Part shown: positions 16,368 through 26,183 of the stretch, piece after piece | How the letters are laid out: the number at the start of each line of letters is the position of its first letter | Position numbering within the stretch: position 1 is the stretch's first letter | Assembly (NCBI GenBank): GCA_913057435.1 | Contig: CAJXNY010000025.1 | Span: 1 to 64,000 of the forward strand | Source of the DNA: an uncultured Oceanospirillaceae bacterium | GTDB lineage: Bacteria; Pseudomonadota; Gammaproteobacteria; Pseudomonadales; Balneatricaceae | Direction: 5' to 3' | DNA length: 64,000 bases | Notes under the pieces: generated by a model | Databases searched by the model: none | The model's input: only the letters and a program-made list of their open reading frames with translations | What the model was told of the DNA's origin: nothing | Program-made: the position numbers and the translations under genes

Positions 16368-18794
16368 TTAATGCGGCTGGATCTGTTCCCGCTCATTTTT
16401 AGCCTGTTTATCCTTTTCAGTAACTTCAGCCTTTACCTCTTTTTCAAGCGGCTTAGGCTGGTACCTTAAGGCTATATCCAGCACTTCATCAATCCATTTG
16501 ACCGGATGTATAGCAAGGTCAGCCTTGATATTGTCCGGTATTTCCTTAAGGTCCCGCTCGTTCTCGTGCGGGATGATAACCGTTTTAATGCCACCACGGT
16601 GTGCCGCCAGCAGTTTTTCTTTCAAACCACCAATCGGCAATACCTGACCACGCAGGGTAATTTCCCCTGTCATGGCTACGTCAGCACACACCGGGATAGA
16701 TGTCAGCGCTGATACCAGTGCTGTACACATGCCGATACCGGCACTCGGTCCATCCTTCGGTGTCGCACCTTCCGGTACATGGATATGGATATCACTGGAC
16801 TCATGAAAATCTGGCTTAATGCCAAGGCTTTCAGAGCGACTACGTACAACAGTCAGCGCAGCCTGGATAGATTCCTTCATAACATCGCCCAGGGAGCCGG
16901 TATGAATCTGCCGCCCCTTACCTGGAACAATGGCGCTCTCAATACTGAGAATATCGCCACCGACCTGCGTCCAGGCCAGACCCGTCACATGACCAATCTG
17001 ATCCTGCTCTTCAGCAAGGCCGAAGTTACATTTGCGAACACCTGAATAATGCTCAAGCGTTTCGCTGTTTACTTCACGAAGCGACTTGTCGCTTGTTAGC
17101 GCGAGATCTTTTACCACTTTCCGACAGATCTTTGCAATCTCTCGTTCCAGACCGCGCACCCCTGCTTCGCGGGTATAGTAACGGATCAGATCAAGAATTG
17201 CTTCATCTGTGATATTAACTTCTTTCTCACGCAGTCCATTATGTTTGAGCTGTTTAGGCGTCAGGTATTTGCGAGAGATATTCAGTTTTTCATCTTCGGT
17301 GTAACCCGGAATACGAATAATCTCCATCCGGTCCAATAATGGACCTGGGATATTCATCGAGTTAGACGTGCAGACAAACATAACATCGGACAGATCGTAA
17401 TCGACTTCCAGGTAATGGTCGTTGAACGTACTGTTCTGCTCCGGGTCCAGCACTTCCAGCAATGCGGAAGCTGGATCGCCACGGTTGTCCATGCCCATTT
17501 TGTCAATTTCATCGAGCAGGAACAGTGGGTTTTTAACCCCCACCTTGGCCATTTTCTGGATCAGTTTGCCAGGCATGGAACCAATATAGGTACGACGGTG
17601 ACCACGGATTTCGGCCTCATCACGCACCCCACCCAGCGCCATACGAACGTACTGACGATTGGTGGCACGGGCGATAGAGCGCCCCAGAGAAGTCTTACCA
17701 ACCCCTGGAGGGCCAACCAGACAGAGGATTGGGCCTTTACTCTTTTTAACCCGTTTCTGTACGGCCAGGTATTCAATAATACGGTCTTTAACTTCTTCCA
17801 GGCCGTAATGATCTTCGTTCAGCACCTCTTCCGCACGCTTCATATCGTGGCGAGTTTTAGAACGTTTAGACCATGGAATCTGCAGCATCCAGTCGATGTA
17901 GCCACGCACCACAGAGGCTTCCGCTGACATCGGCGACATCATCTTCAGCTTGTTGTATTCGGCCATGGTTTTATCGAGCGCTTCTTTCGGCATCTTCGCA
18001 TCATCGATACGGCGCTTAAGCTCGTCCATATCGTTGACACCGGCATCATCAAGATCACCCAGTTCTTTCTGGATCGCCTTCATCTGCTCGTTGAGATAGT
18101 ACTCACGCTGGCTCTTTTCCATCTGCTTTTTAACGCGGCCACGGATGCGCTTCTCAACCTCAACCAGGTCGATTTCGCCTTCCATCAACGCCATCAGATG
18201 TTCCAGACGGGCCTGACTGCCGAGGATTTCCAGAATTTTCTGTTTTTCGTCCAGCTTCAACGACATGTGGGCGGCGATAGTATCTGCCAGACGCCCCACA
18301 TCTTCGATGTTCTGCAATGAGGTAAGCACCTCAGACGGGATTTTCTTGTTGACCTGTACAAAACGCTCAAACTGTTCCAGTACCGTGCGTTTATATAGCT
18401 CGGCCTCGGAATCATCCAGTTCAGCAACCGCCAGAGTTTCAATTTCAGCGGTAAAAAATTCACCATCCTCATGCATCGCGCGAGTGCAGGCGCGGTAATC
18501 ACCTTCGACCAGCACTTTAACCGTGCCATCTGGCAGTTTCAGCAACTGTAACACACTGGCGACGGTACCAATTTCAAACAGATCCGCAGCGACCGGTTCA
18601 TCATCAGAAGCATTTTTCTGTGCGACCAGCAGGATTTCTTTATCCTGCTCCATTGCCGCTTCCAGCGCCTGAATGGATTTTTCCCGACCCACAAACAGCG
18701 GTATTACCATGTGTGGATAAACAACCACATCACGTAACGGCAGTACCGGCAATGTCACGGTCATGTTTTCTTCCTGATCTTCAATATGCGCCAT
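16368..18794 (-). CDS. lon: ATP-dependent protease Lon
   Basis: 808 residues, the usual length of LonA. The N-terminal substrate domain opens with [20 protein letters not shown]. The AAA+ module has Walker [10 protein letters not shown] and Walker [11 protein letters not shown]. The C-terminal serine protease domain carries the catalytic Ser in [11 protein letters not shown] and the Lys in [14 protein letters not shown]. Lon degrades misfolded and regulatory proteins in the cytoplasm. The ATG at 18794 has GAGGG upstream, and a heat-shock promoter lies 75-100 bases further up. The C-terminus has an extra charged tail ([20 protein letters not shown]). Confidence 0.97.
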   Translation of the reverse strand: MAHIEDQEENMTVTLPVLPLRDVVVYPHMVIPLFVGREKSIQALEAAMEQDKEILLVAQKNASDDEPVAADLFEIGTVASVLQLLKLPDGTVKVLVEGDYRACTRAMHEDGEFFTAEIETLAVAELDDSEAELYKRTVLEQFERFVQVNKKIPSEVLTSLQNIEDVGRLADTIAAHMSLKLDEKQKILEILGSQARLEHLMALMEGEIDLVEVEKRIRGRVKKQMEKSQREYYLNEQMKAIQKELGDLDDAGVNDMDELKRRIDDAKMPKEALDKTMAEYNKLKMMSPMSAEASVVRGYIDWMLQIPWSKRSKTRHDMKRAEEVLNEDHYGLEEVKDRIIEYLAVQKRVKKSKGPILCLVGPPGVGKTSLGRSIARATNRQYVRMALGGVRDEAEIRGHRRTYIGSMPGKLIQKMAKVGVKNPLFLLDEIDKMGMDNRGDPASALLEVLDPEQNSTFNDHYLEVDYDLSDVMFVCTSNSMNIPGPLLDRMEIIRIPGYTEDEKLNISRKYLTPKQLKHNGLREKEVNITDEAILDLIRYYTREAGVRGLEREIAKICRKVVKDLALTSDKSLREVNSETLEHYSGVRKCNFGLAEEQDQIGHVTGLAWTQVGGDILSIESAIVPGKGRQIHTGSLGDVMKESIQAALTVVRSRSESLGIKPDFHESSDIHIHVPEGATPKDGPSAGIGMCTALVSALTSIPVCADVAMTGEITLRGQVLPIGGLKEKLLAAHRGGIKTVIIPHENERDLKEIPDNIKADLAIHPVKWIDEVLDIALRYQPKPLEKEVKAEVTEKDKQAKNEREQIQPH

Positions 18795-19070
18795 GAGTAC
18801 CCTCTTCGATCAGACCAGTGCTCTTGTGGGCAGTGGCCGACTATCTGTTTTTAACGCGCTAACAGCGTACATGGGGCCCTGGTCTGCGTTATACAAGGGC
18901 TGGGGATAAAACTTTTTACGGCAGGAATGGTTTTGACATCTTCGTTCAACTGCCTGTATCGGCTGCACTGCTCAGAATAAGCGTTTACTGACGTGCAACA
19001 AACCGGTTCCCTTTCTGTATAGCAGCATCATCACGGGCCGACAATGCAAGATTTTATCTGGAGGTGACAA
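18795..19070. other. Intergenic region upstream of lon
   Basis: About 275 bases between the lon start and the nfuA terminator. Besides the heat-shock promoter at 18871-18897 I see no gene, RNA or repeat that I can support. The far half (18900-19060) shows no distinct element. Confidence 0.4.
18871..18897 (-). promoter_or_regulatory. Sigma-32 heat-shock promoter of lon
   Basis: On the minus strand CTTGTAT (18897-18891) is followed after 14 bases by CCCCAT (18876-18871) and GTA. The RpoH consensus is CTTGAAA, 13-15 bases, CCCCATNT, so the -10 is perfect and the -35 matches 5 of 7. Lon is a classical heat-shock gene. Confidence 0.72.
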
Positions 19071-19094
19071 AACGGCAGTACAGAGACTGCCGTT
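19071..19094 (-). terminator. Terminator after nfuA
   Basis: AACGGCAGT / ACTGCCGTT, a 9-base-pair stem with a 6-base loop. On the minus strand it is followed by TTTTG, 12 bases after the nfuA stop codon. Confidence 0.7.
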
Positions 19095-19105
19095 CAGAGT
19101 GTGAA

Positions 19106-19699
19106 TTACTTGTAGTAAGCGTTCTCGCGGACACTGTGGTCGGTAACATCACGCACACCCGCCAATGCAGGCAAACGCTCAACCAGAGTACGTTCAACAC
19201 CGTCTTTGAGGGTCATATCTACGGCGCTACAGCCCTGACAGCCGCCACCAAACTGCAGGATCGCAATGTAGCCTTCATCCTCTTCCACCAGCTCAATCAG
19301 CTTGACTTCACCACCGTGTGACGCCAGCCCCGGGTTCACATCGGAATACAGAATGTAGTTGATCTGGTCTGCCAGCGGGCTGTCGTCAGATACCTTGGGC
19401 ACCTTGGAATTAGGGGCTTTGATGGTCAGCTGGCCACCCATACGATCCGTCGAGAAATCGATCAGTGCTTCTTCCAGAAACGGCAGGCTGTTGCGCTCCA
19501 GGTAGAAGCAAACCTTTTCCAGCTGCATCACCTCGTCGTCTTCAATCACCTCTTCCGGCCGACAGTATGCCAGGCAGGTTTCCGCGTAGGGCGTGCCCGG
19601 CTGAGTGATAAAGATGCGCACAGCAATGCCTTCAACATCCTGTTTTTCCAGCAACTCTGCCAGATAATTTTCGCCCGCTTCGGTAACCGTAATGTTCAT
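19106..19699 (-). CDS. nfuA: Fe-S biogenesis protein NfuA
   Basis: 197 residues from the ATG at 19699 (MNITVTEAG). Residues 1-95 are a degenerate A-type (IscA-like) scaffold domain; it lacks the usual full set of cysteines, as expected for NfuA. The C-terminal Nfu domain carries the cluster-binding pair in [19 protein letters not shown]. NfuA holds a 4Fe-4S cluster between two subunits and delivers it to client enzymes, especially under oxidative stress or iron shortage. NadA and the radical enzymes of this genome would be natural clients (inference). The gene is monocistronic, with its own terminator. Confidence 0.95.
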   Translation of the reverse strand: MNITVTEAGENYLAELLEKQDVEGIAVRIFITQPGTPYAETCLAYCRPEEVIEDDEVMQLEKVCFYLERNSLPFLEEALIDFSTDRMGGQLTIKAPNSKVPKVSDDSPLADQINYILYSDVNPGLASHGGEVKLIELVEEDEGYIAILQFGGGCQGCSAVDMTLKDGVERTLVERLPALAGVRDVTDHSVRENAYYK

Positions 19700-19860
19700 G
19701 GATTGCGTCTCTCCCACCTGCTTGAGGTAACTTCTATATGTCGCTGAGGATACAACGATTCTAAACCCGAGTAAATTGATCAGCTATTAATCAACGTAGG
19801 GTAGTGCAGCGATCTTTGCTAAGATATGCGGCCTTTTTTGCAGTCTTCAAGGTTCCCATC

Positions 19861-21186
19861 ATGTCCAATGCCGCCGTGCGTTACCGCACGATTGCTATGC
19901 TCGGCCTGCCGATCATTGGCGGTATGCTGTCGCAGAGCCTGCTCAATCTGGTGGATGCAGCATTGGTCGGCCAGCTGGGGCCACAGGCACTGGCAGCCAC
20001 CGGAGCAGGAAGTTATGGCAGCTTTGTCGCTATCAGCCTGATTCTGGGGCTATCATCAGCGGTGCAGAGCATGGTTGCCCGTCGCCGAGGCCAGCGCCGC
20101 TACGATGAAATGTTGCAACCGGTTGTCGGTGGATTACTGCTGTCGGTGCTTATTGCCCTGCCCCTGAGCCTGTTATTTATTCACTTTTCACAGCCACTGC
20201 TAGCACCTCTGACCCAGCCAGACTCCGCAGGCCTGGCCCGGCAATATTTCGATTATCGCACCACGGCTATGGTTGCCGTGGCCATGAACCTGGCCTTTCG
20301 CGGCTGGTGGAACGGTACGGAGCGCCCTGGCTACTATCTGATTAGCCTGATCGCCACCCACCTGCTCAATATCGCCGTTAGTTATGGCCTTATCTTTGGT
20401 GCCTTCGGCCTTCCCACCATGGGTGCGCCCGGCGCCGGGCTGGGCACAGCGATCGCCCTGTTCGCAGGCGCAGGTATTAATGGCCTGATGTTGTGGCAGG
20501 ACAGCCGACGTCAACAGATCGCTCTGTTCAGCCTGAAACCGGCACTGCTACGCCGACTTATTTCCCTTTCAATTCCCCCGTCATTACAGCAGCTGCTGAT
20601 AGCGCTGGCGGTGATCAGCCTGTTTTATATTGTTGGTATGCTGGGGATGGAACAACAGGCGATCGCCCATGTGCTGATCAACCTGACGCTGTTTCTGATT
20701 CTGCCCGCGGTGGGTTTTGGGGTTGCTGCCATGTCGCTGGTCAGTCGAGCGCTGGGCGAACATAACGTTGAGCTGGCCCACAGCTGGGGCTGGGCGGTTG
20801 CCAAAACAGCCCTGGGGACGCTATGTCTGATCAGCCTGCCGATGTGGTTGCTGACCGATCAGGTGCTTGGGTTATTTCTCAGTGAAGCAGCGTTGATTGA
20901 CCAGGCCCATGCACCACTGCAGCTGGCCGCACTGGCGATCTGTGTCGATGCGATAGCGATCGTACTGGGCCAGGCGCTGCTGGGGGCCGGAGCAAGCCGA
21001 CTGGTGCTGACAATTTCAACACTGATGCAATGGGGCCTGTTCCTGCCACTAGCCTGGCTGGTTGGGCCAGTGCTGGGCTATGGGCTGCTGGGGATCTGGC
21101 TCTGTCAGGTGCTCTACCGGGGGCTGTCATCGTTGATCTACATCCGCATCTGGCAACGCCAGCAATGGCAGACCTGCGTACTCTGA
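19861..21186 (+). CDS. MATE family efflux transporter
   Basis: 441 residues from the ATG at 19861 (AAGG upstream); a longer frame from 19804 adds an unlikely leader. About 12 membrane helices in two homologous halves. The first helix begins IAMLGLPIIGGMLSQSLLNLVDAALVGQLG, the signature start of MATE exporters, and the second half repeats a similar pattern (LLRRLISLSIPPSLQQLLIAL). These proteins expel drugs or metabolites by sodium or proton exchange. It starts divergently from nfuA, with a possible -10 TAAGAT at about 19819. Confidence 0.9.
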   Translation: MSNAAVRYRTIAMLGLPIIGGMLSQSLLNLVDAALVGQLGPQALAATGAGSYGSFVAISLILGLSSAVQSMVARRRGQRRYDEMLQPVVGGLLLSVLIALPLSLLFIHFSQPLLAPLTQPDSAGLARQYFDYRTTAMVAVAMNLAFRGWWNGTERPGYYLISLIATHLLNIAVSYGLIFGAFGLPTMGAPGAGLGTAIALFAGAGINGLMLWQDSRRQQIALFSLKPALLRRLISLSIPPSLQQLLIALAVISLFYIVGMLGMEQQAIAHVLINLTLFLILPAVGFGVAAMSLVSRALGEHNVELAHSWGWAVAKTALGTLCLISLPMWLLTDQVLGLFLSEAALIDQAHAPLQLAALAICVDAIAIVLGQALLGAGASRLVLTISTLMQWGLFLPLAWLVGPVLGYGLLGIWLCQVLYRGLSSLIYIRIWQRQQWQTCVL

Positions 21187-21232
21187 TCTCAGTCTGGTAA
21201 ACTGTGCGCTCACGAGTACCGGGGTGTTGTAG

Positions 21233-22399
21233 ATGGACGCGCATAATCTGGTTTTTTCTTTTTTTATGATTTTCACCGGGGCTGCTGTACTGGCCTCTAT
21301 CGCCCTGTATACCCGTCAGCCACTCCTGGTTGCCTACATCGTGCTGGGGGCTATTCTCGGCCCGTTTGGCCTGCAGTATGTTTCAGATACAAAGCTGCTG
21401 TCAGAAATTTCCCATATCGGCATCATCTTTCTGCTGTTTTTGCTCGGCCTGGACATGCAACCCAGCCACCTGCTACACATGCTTAAAAAAGCCACCCTGG
21501 TTGCGCTGGGCAGTTCGGTTATCTTTCTCAGTGCCGGATACCTGGTCAGTCTGGCCTTCGGTTTCACCCAGACTGAAGCGCTGATTATCGGTGTCGCCAT
21601 GATGTTCTCCAGCACCATTATCGGTATCAAACTACTACCCACAACCGTGCTGCACCATAAACACATTGGCGAGCTGGTGGTGGGGCTGTTGCTGTTACAG
21701 GATGTGATTGCGATTCTGGTGTTGCTGTTTCTATATAGTGGCGAGGAGAGCAACGGTATCGGCAGCTTTCTGATGACACTGGCAGCGCTTCCCGTGCTGG
21801 TGGTGGTCGCTTTCGGCTTTGTGAAATATGTACTGCTCAAGCTGATCGCACGCTTTGACCGCTTTCACGAGTATATCTTTTTGCTGGCCATTGGCTGGTG
21901 TCTGGGACTGGCAGAAGTAGCTCAACGCTGTGGACTGTCTGCCGAGATCGGTGCGTTTATTGCGGGTATTGCCATCGCCACCAGCCCGATCTCACAATAC
22001 ATTGCCACCAGCCTGAAGCCCTTACGTGACTTTTTCCTGATCCTGTTTTTCTTCTCCATCGGTGCCAGCTTTAACCTCGGGCTGATCAACGCGATTATAC
22101 TGCCATCGCTGGTACTGGCAGCACTGGTCATGGTACTGAAACCGACAGTGTTTCGCTTTCTGCTTAGCCGGATCAGCGAAACACCACAGATGGGATGGGA
22201 AGTTGGTTTCCGCCTTGGCCAGACCAGCGAATTTTCCCTGCTGATCGCCTATATGGCAGCCAGCGGCGCACTGATCGGCCAGGAGGCATCCCATGTGATT
22301 CAGGCCACCGCCATTCTGACGTTCCTGCTGTCTACCTATGTGGTGATCTTTAACTACCCTTCACCCATCGCGGTATCCGATCACCTGCGTAAGGATTAA
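21233..22399 (+). CDS. Cation:proton antiporter, CPA2/Kef type, membrane domain only
   Basis: 388 residues, almost entirely membrane helices (about 12). The first part reads LVAYIVLGAILGPFGLQYV, a KefB/C-like motif, followed by a G-I-I-F-L-L-F-L-L-G-L-D-M helix. The ion-binding loop region GVAMMFSSTIIGIKLL and the QDVIAILVLLFLY helix fit the CPA2 fold. The regulatory NAD-binding (TrkA-N) tail of full KefC is absent. It would exchange Na+ or K+ for H+. It starts 47 bases after the MATE gene on the same strand, so the two may be co-transcribed. Confidence 0.88.
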   Translation: MDAHNLVFSFFMIFTGAAVLASIALYTRQPLLVAYIVLGAILGPFGLQYVSDTKLLSEISHIGIIFLLFLLGLDMQPSHLLHMLKKATLVALGSSVIFLSAGYLVSLAFGFTQTEALIIGVAMMFSSTIIGIKLLPTTVLHHKHIGELVVGLLLLQDVIAILVLLFLYSGEESNGIGSFLMTLAALPVLVVVAFGFVKYVLLKLIARFDRFHEYIFLLAIGWCLGLAEVAQRCGLSAEIGAFIAGIAIATSPISQYIATSLKPLRDFFLILFFFSIGASFNLGLINAIILPSLVLAALVMVLKPTVFRFLLSRISETPQMGWEVGFRLGQTSEFSLLIAYMAASGALIGQEASHVIQATAILTFLLSTYVVIFNYPSPIAVSDHLRKD

Positions 22400-22409
22400 A
22401 AGGAATCAG

Positions 22410-22982
22410 CTAGCCCCAGCGCCGAACCGGGCCCACATCAAGATGGATAAAGTTGGAACGACCATAATAACCGACGCCGCCCCCTTTCAGGGACAGAGCG
22501 GCCCGGTGCAGATCTTTGAGAGACACACCCGGTATCCGGATATCGATCGCCTGGCCTTTCATATGGTAACTGCGTTTAGCCACCTGATGGCCTGCCCGGC
22601 GCAGCATCTCATTCGTTTGCGGCGAACGGTATGCTGACAGCACCTGAATGGTTTCACGGGTATCGAGCCGATGGCTTAGCTCCGCCAGGGTCTCCAGTAA
22701 CCGCACATCCATATCAATAGCCGCATCGGCGCGGTGATCACGCAGCGCCTGATTGATCAACTGCAACACATCCGGCTGATAACCATCAGGGGTCCAGAAC
22801 GCCGCATTAATGCGGTCGCCAGTATGCAGATTTTCCAGTTTAAGGCCCCGGTCCATGGGCAGTAAGCTGGCACTACGAACAGTAGCGGCCTGGGCGAGCT
22901 GCGGTAACGCAACCGCAGACCCCAGTACAGTGCCACCAAGGGCTTTCAAAAAACAACGACGTCTAAGTGGCGTATTCGACAT
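22410..22982 (-). CDS. DUF882/YcbK-like murein endopeptidase family protein with Tat signal
   Basis: 190 residues from the ATG at 22982. The N-terminus SNTPLRRRCFLKALGGTVLG is a twin-arginine signal peptide. The mature domain has the peptidase M15-like zinc motifs SAYRSPQTNEMLR, YHMKGQAIDIRI and NFIHLDVG, supplying His, Asp and His ligands. Relatives (E. coli MepK/YcbK) cut crosslinks in peptidoglycan. The reading of this member as a peptidoglycan hydrolase follows from family knowledge; the substrate bond is not shown. It is convergent with the antiporter gene. Confidence 0.88.
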   Translation of the reverse strand: MSNTPLRRRCFLKALGGTVLGSAVALPQLAQAATVRSASLLPMDRGLKLENLHTGDRINAAFWTPDGYQPDVLQLINQALRDHRADAAIDMDVRLLETLAELSHRLDTRETIQVLSAYRSPQTNEMLRRAGHQVAKRSYHMKGQAIDIRIPGVSLKDLHRAALSLKGGGVGYYGRSNFIHLDVGPVRRWG

Positions 22983-23065
22983 AACGGACCTACACTCTAC
23001 AATTGCACAAATAACAGACAACAAAGCCGACTAGTTTGCCGGTCTTACTGTTGTTTGTATATTGA

Positions 23066-24052
23066 TCAACTGCTCAGAGAATGGTTCCGGGCCTGCCAGA
23101 TTTTCTCTGCTTCTATAAACAATAGCGCCGGGTCATCGCCACGGCCCAGCAATTTCAGGCTAATAGCAATTGTTGAAATAACCGCTGCGGTGCCATATTC
23201 GTGCTCAATTTCTCCCCGCCAGAGCTGCACAACCGCCTCCAGCGTCATCTCTTCATCACGAACCAGCCGCCGTGGCACCAGCCGTGGCCACTGTTGTTCT
23301 GACAGCTCACCTTCAAGCATCCACAGCGCATGGCTCTCACTGTCCGGACGTGCTTCAGCTTCACCGCCATCGCCTTTGAGGGTCAGATTACGTGGCGTGC
23401 CCAGCAACATCGCCGTCTGCTGATGCTTTGGGCCATAGGGTGGATGAAACACCCCATCAATGGCGCAGCGGGCATGGAGTGGATTCAACATCCGGCTCAG
23501 GGTATGCACGGGGGAGCGCAACCCCAGAATCGGCTTGAGGGTCATCAGACGCCCCAGCACCGGCGACATCGCCTCCAGTGGCATGTAAGCAAACGAGTGC
23601 TGATCCAGCTGATCACTGACATCATCCCAGCTTTCAGCAACAGGCAAACCCAACGCTTCAACGACCTGCTGAGCATAAAGACGCTCGGCGGTATGGCCCT
23701 GACTGCCATGCATAAACACTCGCTCGCCGCTACTGGCCAGCGCCAGCGCTGACAACACATACCAGGGGTGACGACGTCGCTTGCCCGCATACGTAGCCCA
23801 GTCCAGATCAACCGCCAAGGGCGGTGCCTGAATCGTCTCACGCACAGCATCAGCGAAACCGGTCAGTTCCCCGGCAGACTCTTCTTTCACGCGCATCAGC
23901 ATCAGAAATGCGCCCAGCTGCTCCGGCTCAACCTTACCCTGCAGGATCATCTGCATAGCGTCTGCAGCTTCCTCACGAGTGAGATCACGAGTGCCTTTTT
24001 TACCTTTACCAAGAATCCGGATAAAACCGGCGAACGGGTGTTCCTGTGTCAT
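23066..24052 (-). CDS. TrpD2/YbiB-type phosphoribosyltransferase-fold protein
   Basis: 328 residues from the ATG at 24052. The helical N-terminal domain (LTREEAADAMQMILQGKVEP...GAFLMLMRVKEES) and the later HGSQGHTAERL and SPVHTLSRMLNP segments match the anthranilate phosphoribosyltransferase fold. The PRPP-binding glycine motif of real TrpD is replaced, as in E. coli YbiB, which binds nucleic acid instead. It is therefore more likely a YbiB/TrpD2 homologue than a tryptophan enzyme. No trp genes are nearby. It points away from rlmD and has no operon partner. Confidence 0.83.
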   Translation of the reverse strand: MTQEHPFAGFIRILGKGKKGTRDLTREEAADAMQMILQGKVEPEQLGAFLMLMRVKEESAGELTGFADAVRETIQAPPLAVDLDWATYAGKRRRHPWYVLSALALASSGERVFMHGSQGHTAERLYAQQVVEALGLPVAESWDDVSDQLDQHSFAYMPLEAMSPVLGRLMTLKPILGLRSPVHTLSRMLNPLHARCAIDGVFHPPYGPKHQQTAMLLGTPRNLTLKGDGGEAEARPDSESHALWMLEGELSEQQWPRLVPRRLVRDEEMTLEAVVQLWRGEIEHEYGTAAVISTIAISLKLLGRGDDPALLFIEAEKIWQARNHSLSS

Positions 24053-24192
24053 ATGCTGCTCCCAGACTTCAATGCAGGGCCACACTATACCGCCAGTTCG
24101 CTATTCGAGGACAGCCTGACACCGGTTGAGCTTACCAAGCCCGGGCGGCACTGGTAGAATGCGCGCTCCATTTTTCCTCAGGATAAACCAGC

Positions 24193-25569
24193 ATGCGTCA
24201 TCGCGGACGACTTTCACCTTCCAGCCCTGCACGCAAACAGGTCGCCAGCGCCCAAGCCCGTGCCCAGGCAAAAAAAACCGCCGGTGAGCAGCACAGTGTG
24301 GTGATTGAAAACCTCAGCAACGAAGGCCAGGGTGTTGCCCGCCTGAACGGCAAAACGCTGTTCGTCAAAGGTGCGCTACCGGGCGAAACCGTGCTGGCAC
24401 GGATCGACCGTAATCACCGCCGGTACGACGAAGGCCATATGCTGGAACTGACTAAAGCTGCCGCCGAACGCGTAGAGCCCCAGTGCCCGCACTTTGCCCA
24501 GTGTGGCGGCTGCCAGCTACAGCACCTGAATCACGACACCCAGATCGACTACAAACAGCAGTGGGTGCTGGACCAGCTGGCGCGCCAGGCGCAACTGGTG
24601 CCTGAACAGCTGGATGCACCTTTACGCTCGGTACCGCAGCACTACCGCCGTGCCGCCCGCATCGGCATTAACCAGCGTAAAGACGGCAGCGCCATTGTTG
24701 GCTTCCGCCAGGAAGGCAGCAAATACCTGATAGATATCGACCAGTGCCTGGTGCTTGACCCGCGCGGTGACAATCTGTTTCGGGATCTTGCCGCCCTGCT
24801 CAACGCGCACCCGGGCCAGATCAAGCGCATTACCCACGCCGAGCTGACCTTTGGCGACACCAACGGCACGCTGACTCTACGGGTAATGAAAAATCTCGAC
24901 GGCAGCCTGCAACAGCAGCTGGTGGCGCTGGCGACATCCCTGGGTTGCGGCCTCTATCTTAACCACGGCGATCATATCGAAACCGTGCATGAAGACAGTG
25001 CCCCGGCTTTCAACCTGCCCGCCTTTGCTCAGCAGCTCAATTTTGCACCCGGGGACTTTGTCCAGGTCAACGCGGCAATGAACCAGGCGATGATCGACCG
25101 TGCCATTGAATGGCTGGATCCACAGGCCGATGAACGTATTCTGGATCTGTTCTGTGGTCTGGGTAACTTCACCCTGCCACTGGCCAGCAAAGCCGCTGAA
25201 GTCGTTGGCATTGAGGCCAGTAAAGAGATGGTCGCCCGTGGCGAGCACAATGCCAGCCTGAACGGCCTGACCAACTGCCAGTTTGAGGCGGCTGACCTGA
25301 CATATCCGATCAGCGCCCGCCGCTGGTTCAAGCAGGGCTTTGACAAGGTTCTGATCGACCCACCCCGCACCGGTGCACTGGAGATTATCGAGCAACTGAT
25401 CAAGACACCGGTCACTCAATTGCTGTATGTTTCCTGCAACCCCTCAGCGCTGGCACGTGATGCCATCACGCTGAAAGAGGCTGGTTTCAAGCTGCAGCGG
25501 TTCTGTGTGATGGATATGTTCCCGCATACTACTCATGTGGAATCACTGGCGCTGTTCGTCAAACATTAA
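24193..25569 (+). CDS. rlmD: 23S rRNA (uracil-1939-C5)-methyltransferase RlmD
   Basis: 458 residues. A TRAM domain comes first (IENLSNEGQGVARLNGKTLF). The four cysteines that bind the 4Fe-4S cluster follow: CPHFAQCGGCQ supplies three and IDQCLVLDP the fourth. The SAM-binding domain has ILDLFCGLGNFTLPLA, and the catalytic cysteine is in LLYVSCNPSALARD. It methylates U1939 of 23S rRNA. A TAGAAT -10 at about 24155 precedes the start. The N-terminal 35 residues are a basic low-complexity extension beyond the E. coli form. Confidence 0.95.
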   Translation: MRHRGRLSPSSPARKQVASAQARAQAKKTAGEQHSVVIENLSNEGQGVARLNGKTLFVKGALPGETVLARIDRNHRRYDEGHMLELTKAAAERVEPQCPHFAQCGGCQLQHLNHDTQIDYKQQWVLDQLARQAQLVPEQLDAPLRSVPQHYRRAARIGINQRKDGSAIVGFRQEGSKYLIDIDQCLVLDPRGDNLFRDLAALLNAHPGQIKRITHAELTFGDTNGTLTLRVMKNLDGSLQQQLVALATSLGCGLYLNHGDHIETVHEDSAPAFNLPAFAQQLNFAPGDFVQVNAAMNQAMIDRAIEWLDPQADERILDLFCGLGNFTLPLASKAAEVVGIEASKEMVARGEHNASLNGLTNCQFEAADLTYPISARRWFKQGFDKVLIDPPRTGALEIIEQLIKTPVTQLLYVSCNPSALARDAITLKEAGFKLQRFCVMDMFPHTTHVESLALFVKH

Positions 25570-25596
25570 GCTGAAGGATCAGCACAGGAGCTCAGC

Positions 25597-26172
25597 ATGG
25601 ATATCAACCCGGCACTGCCCCAGTTACTGTATATGGACAACAGCCTGATCGTTGTCAGTAAACCGTATAATCTGAGTTCCGCTGCCGGGCTAACGGAGGA
25701 TGAGCAGGACTGCCTGATCAGCCGACTGCAGGATGACTTCCCAACCGTTCAGCTGGTACAGGCAATGGACTTTGCCTGTTCCGGGGTCATGGTACTGGCA
25801 CTGACAAATACCGGTCAGCAGGCGCTGGCAGCACAGTTTGCGCAACAGCAGATCGAGCATCGCTATCAGGCGTGGGTTAGTGGCATCGTTGAACAGGACA
25901 GCGGAGTAATCGGCCAGCCGCCACAGACTCGCTGGCAGGTGCTTGAACGCGACGAAAGCAGCTCCCGACTGGCGCTGACACCTCTGTGCCAGCACTACTC
26001 GCTACGGGAGGGTCTTCGCACCCTGGGGCACCCGATTCTGGGTGAAGAAACCGCCGCCGACCCGCACATCAACACACCGGTCGAACGGCTGCAATTACAT
26101 GCCCAACGCCTCAGCTTCAAGCACCCTAATACCGGAATAACCCTCAGCTTCGAGTCGCCCTGCCCGTTCTGA
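25597..26172 (+). CDS. Divergent RluA-family pseudouridine synthase-like protein
   Basis: 191 residues, shorter than typical RluA (about 220). LLYMDNSLIVVSKPYNLSS and the C-terminal LQLHAQRLSFKHPNTG match RluA. The catalytic motif HRLD-x-x-T-S-G reads QAMDFACSG here: the aspartate is kept but the flanking HR and T are lost. The nucleotide-binding motif GRSHQLRVH reads CQHYSLREG, so only one Arg remains. It could be a weak, changed or inactive synthase. It follows rlmD by 27 bases, suggesting one transcript and an RNA-related role. Confidence 0.75.
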   Translation: MDINPALPQLLYMDNSLIVVSKPYNLSSAAGLTEDEQDCLISRLQDDFPTVQLVQAMDFACSGVMVLALTNTGQQALAAQFAQQQIEHRYQAWVSGIVEQDSGVIGQPPQTRWQVLERDESSSRLALTPLCQHYSLREGLRTLGHPILGEETAADPHINTPVERLQLHAQRLSFKHPNTGITLSFESPCPF

Positions 26173-26183
26173 GGCTGCGTGCC

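Noticed and set aside
18795-19060. Possible small RNA upstream of lon
   Set aside because: No terminator or stable stem of its own beyond the nfuA terminator; nothing to support it.
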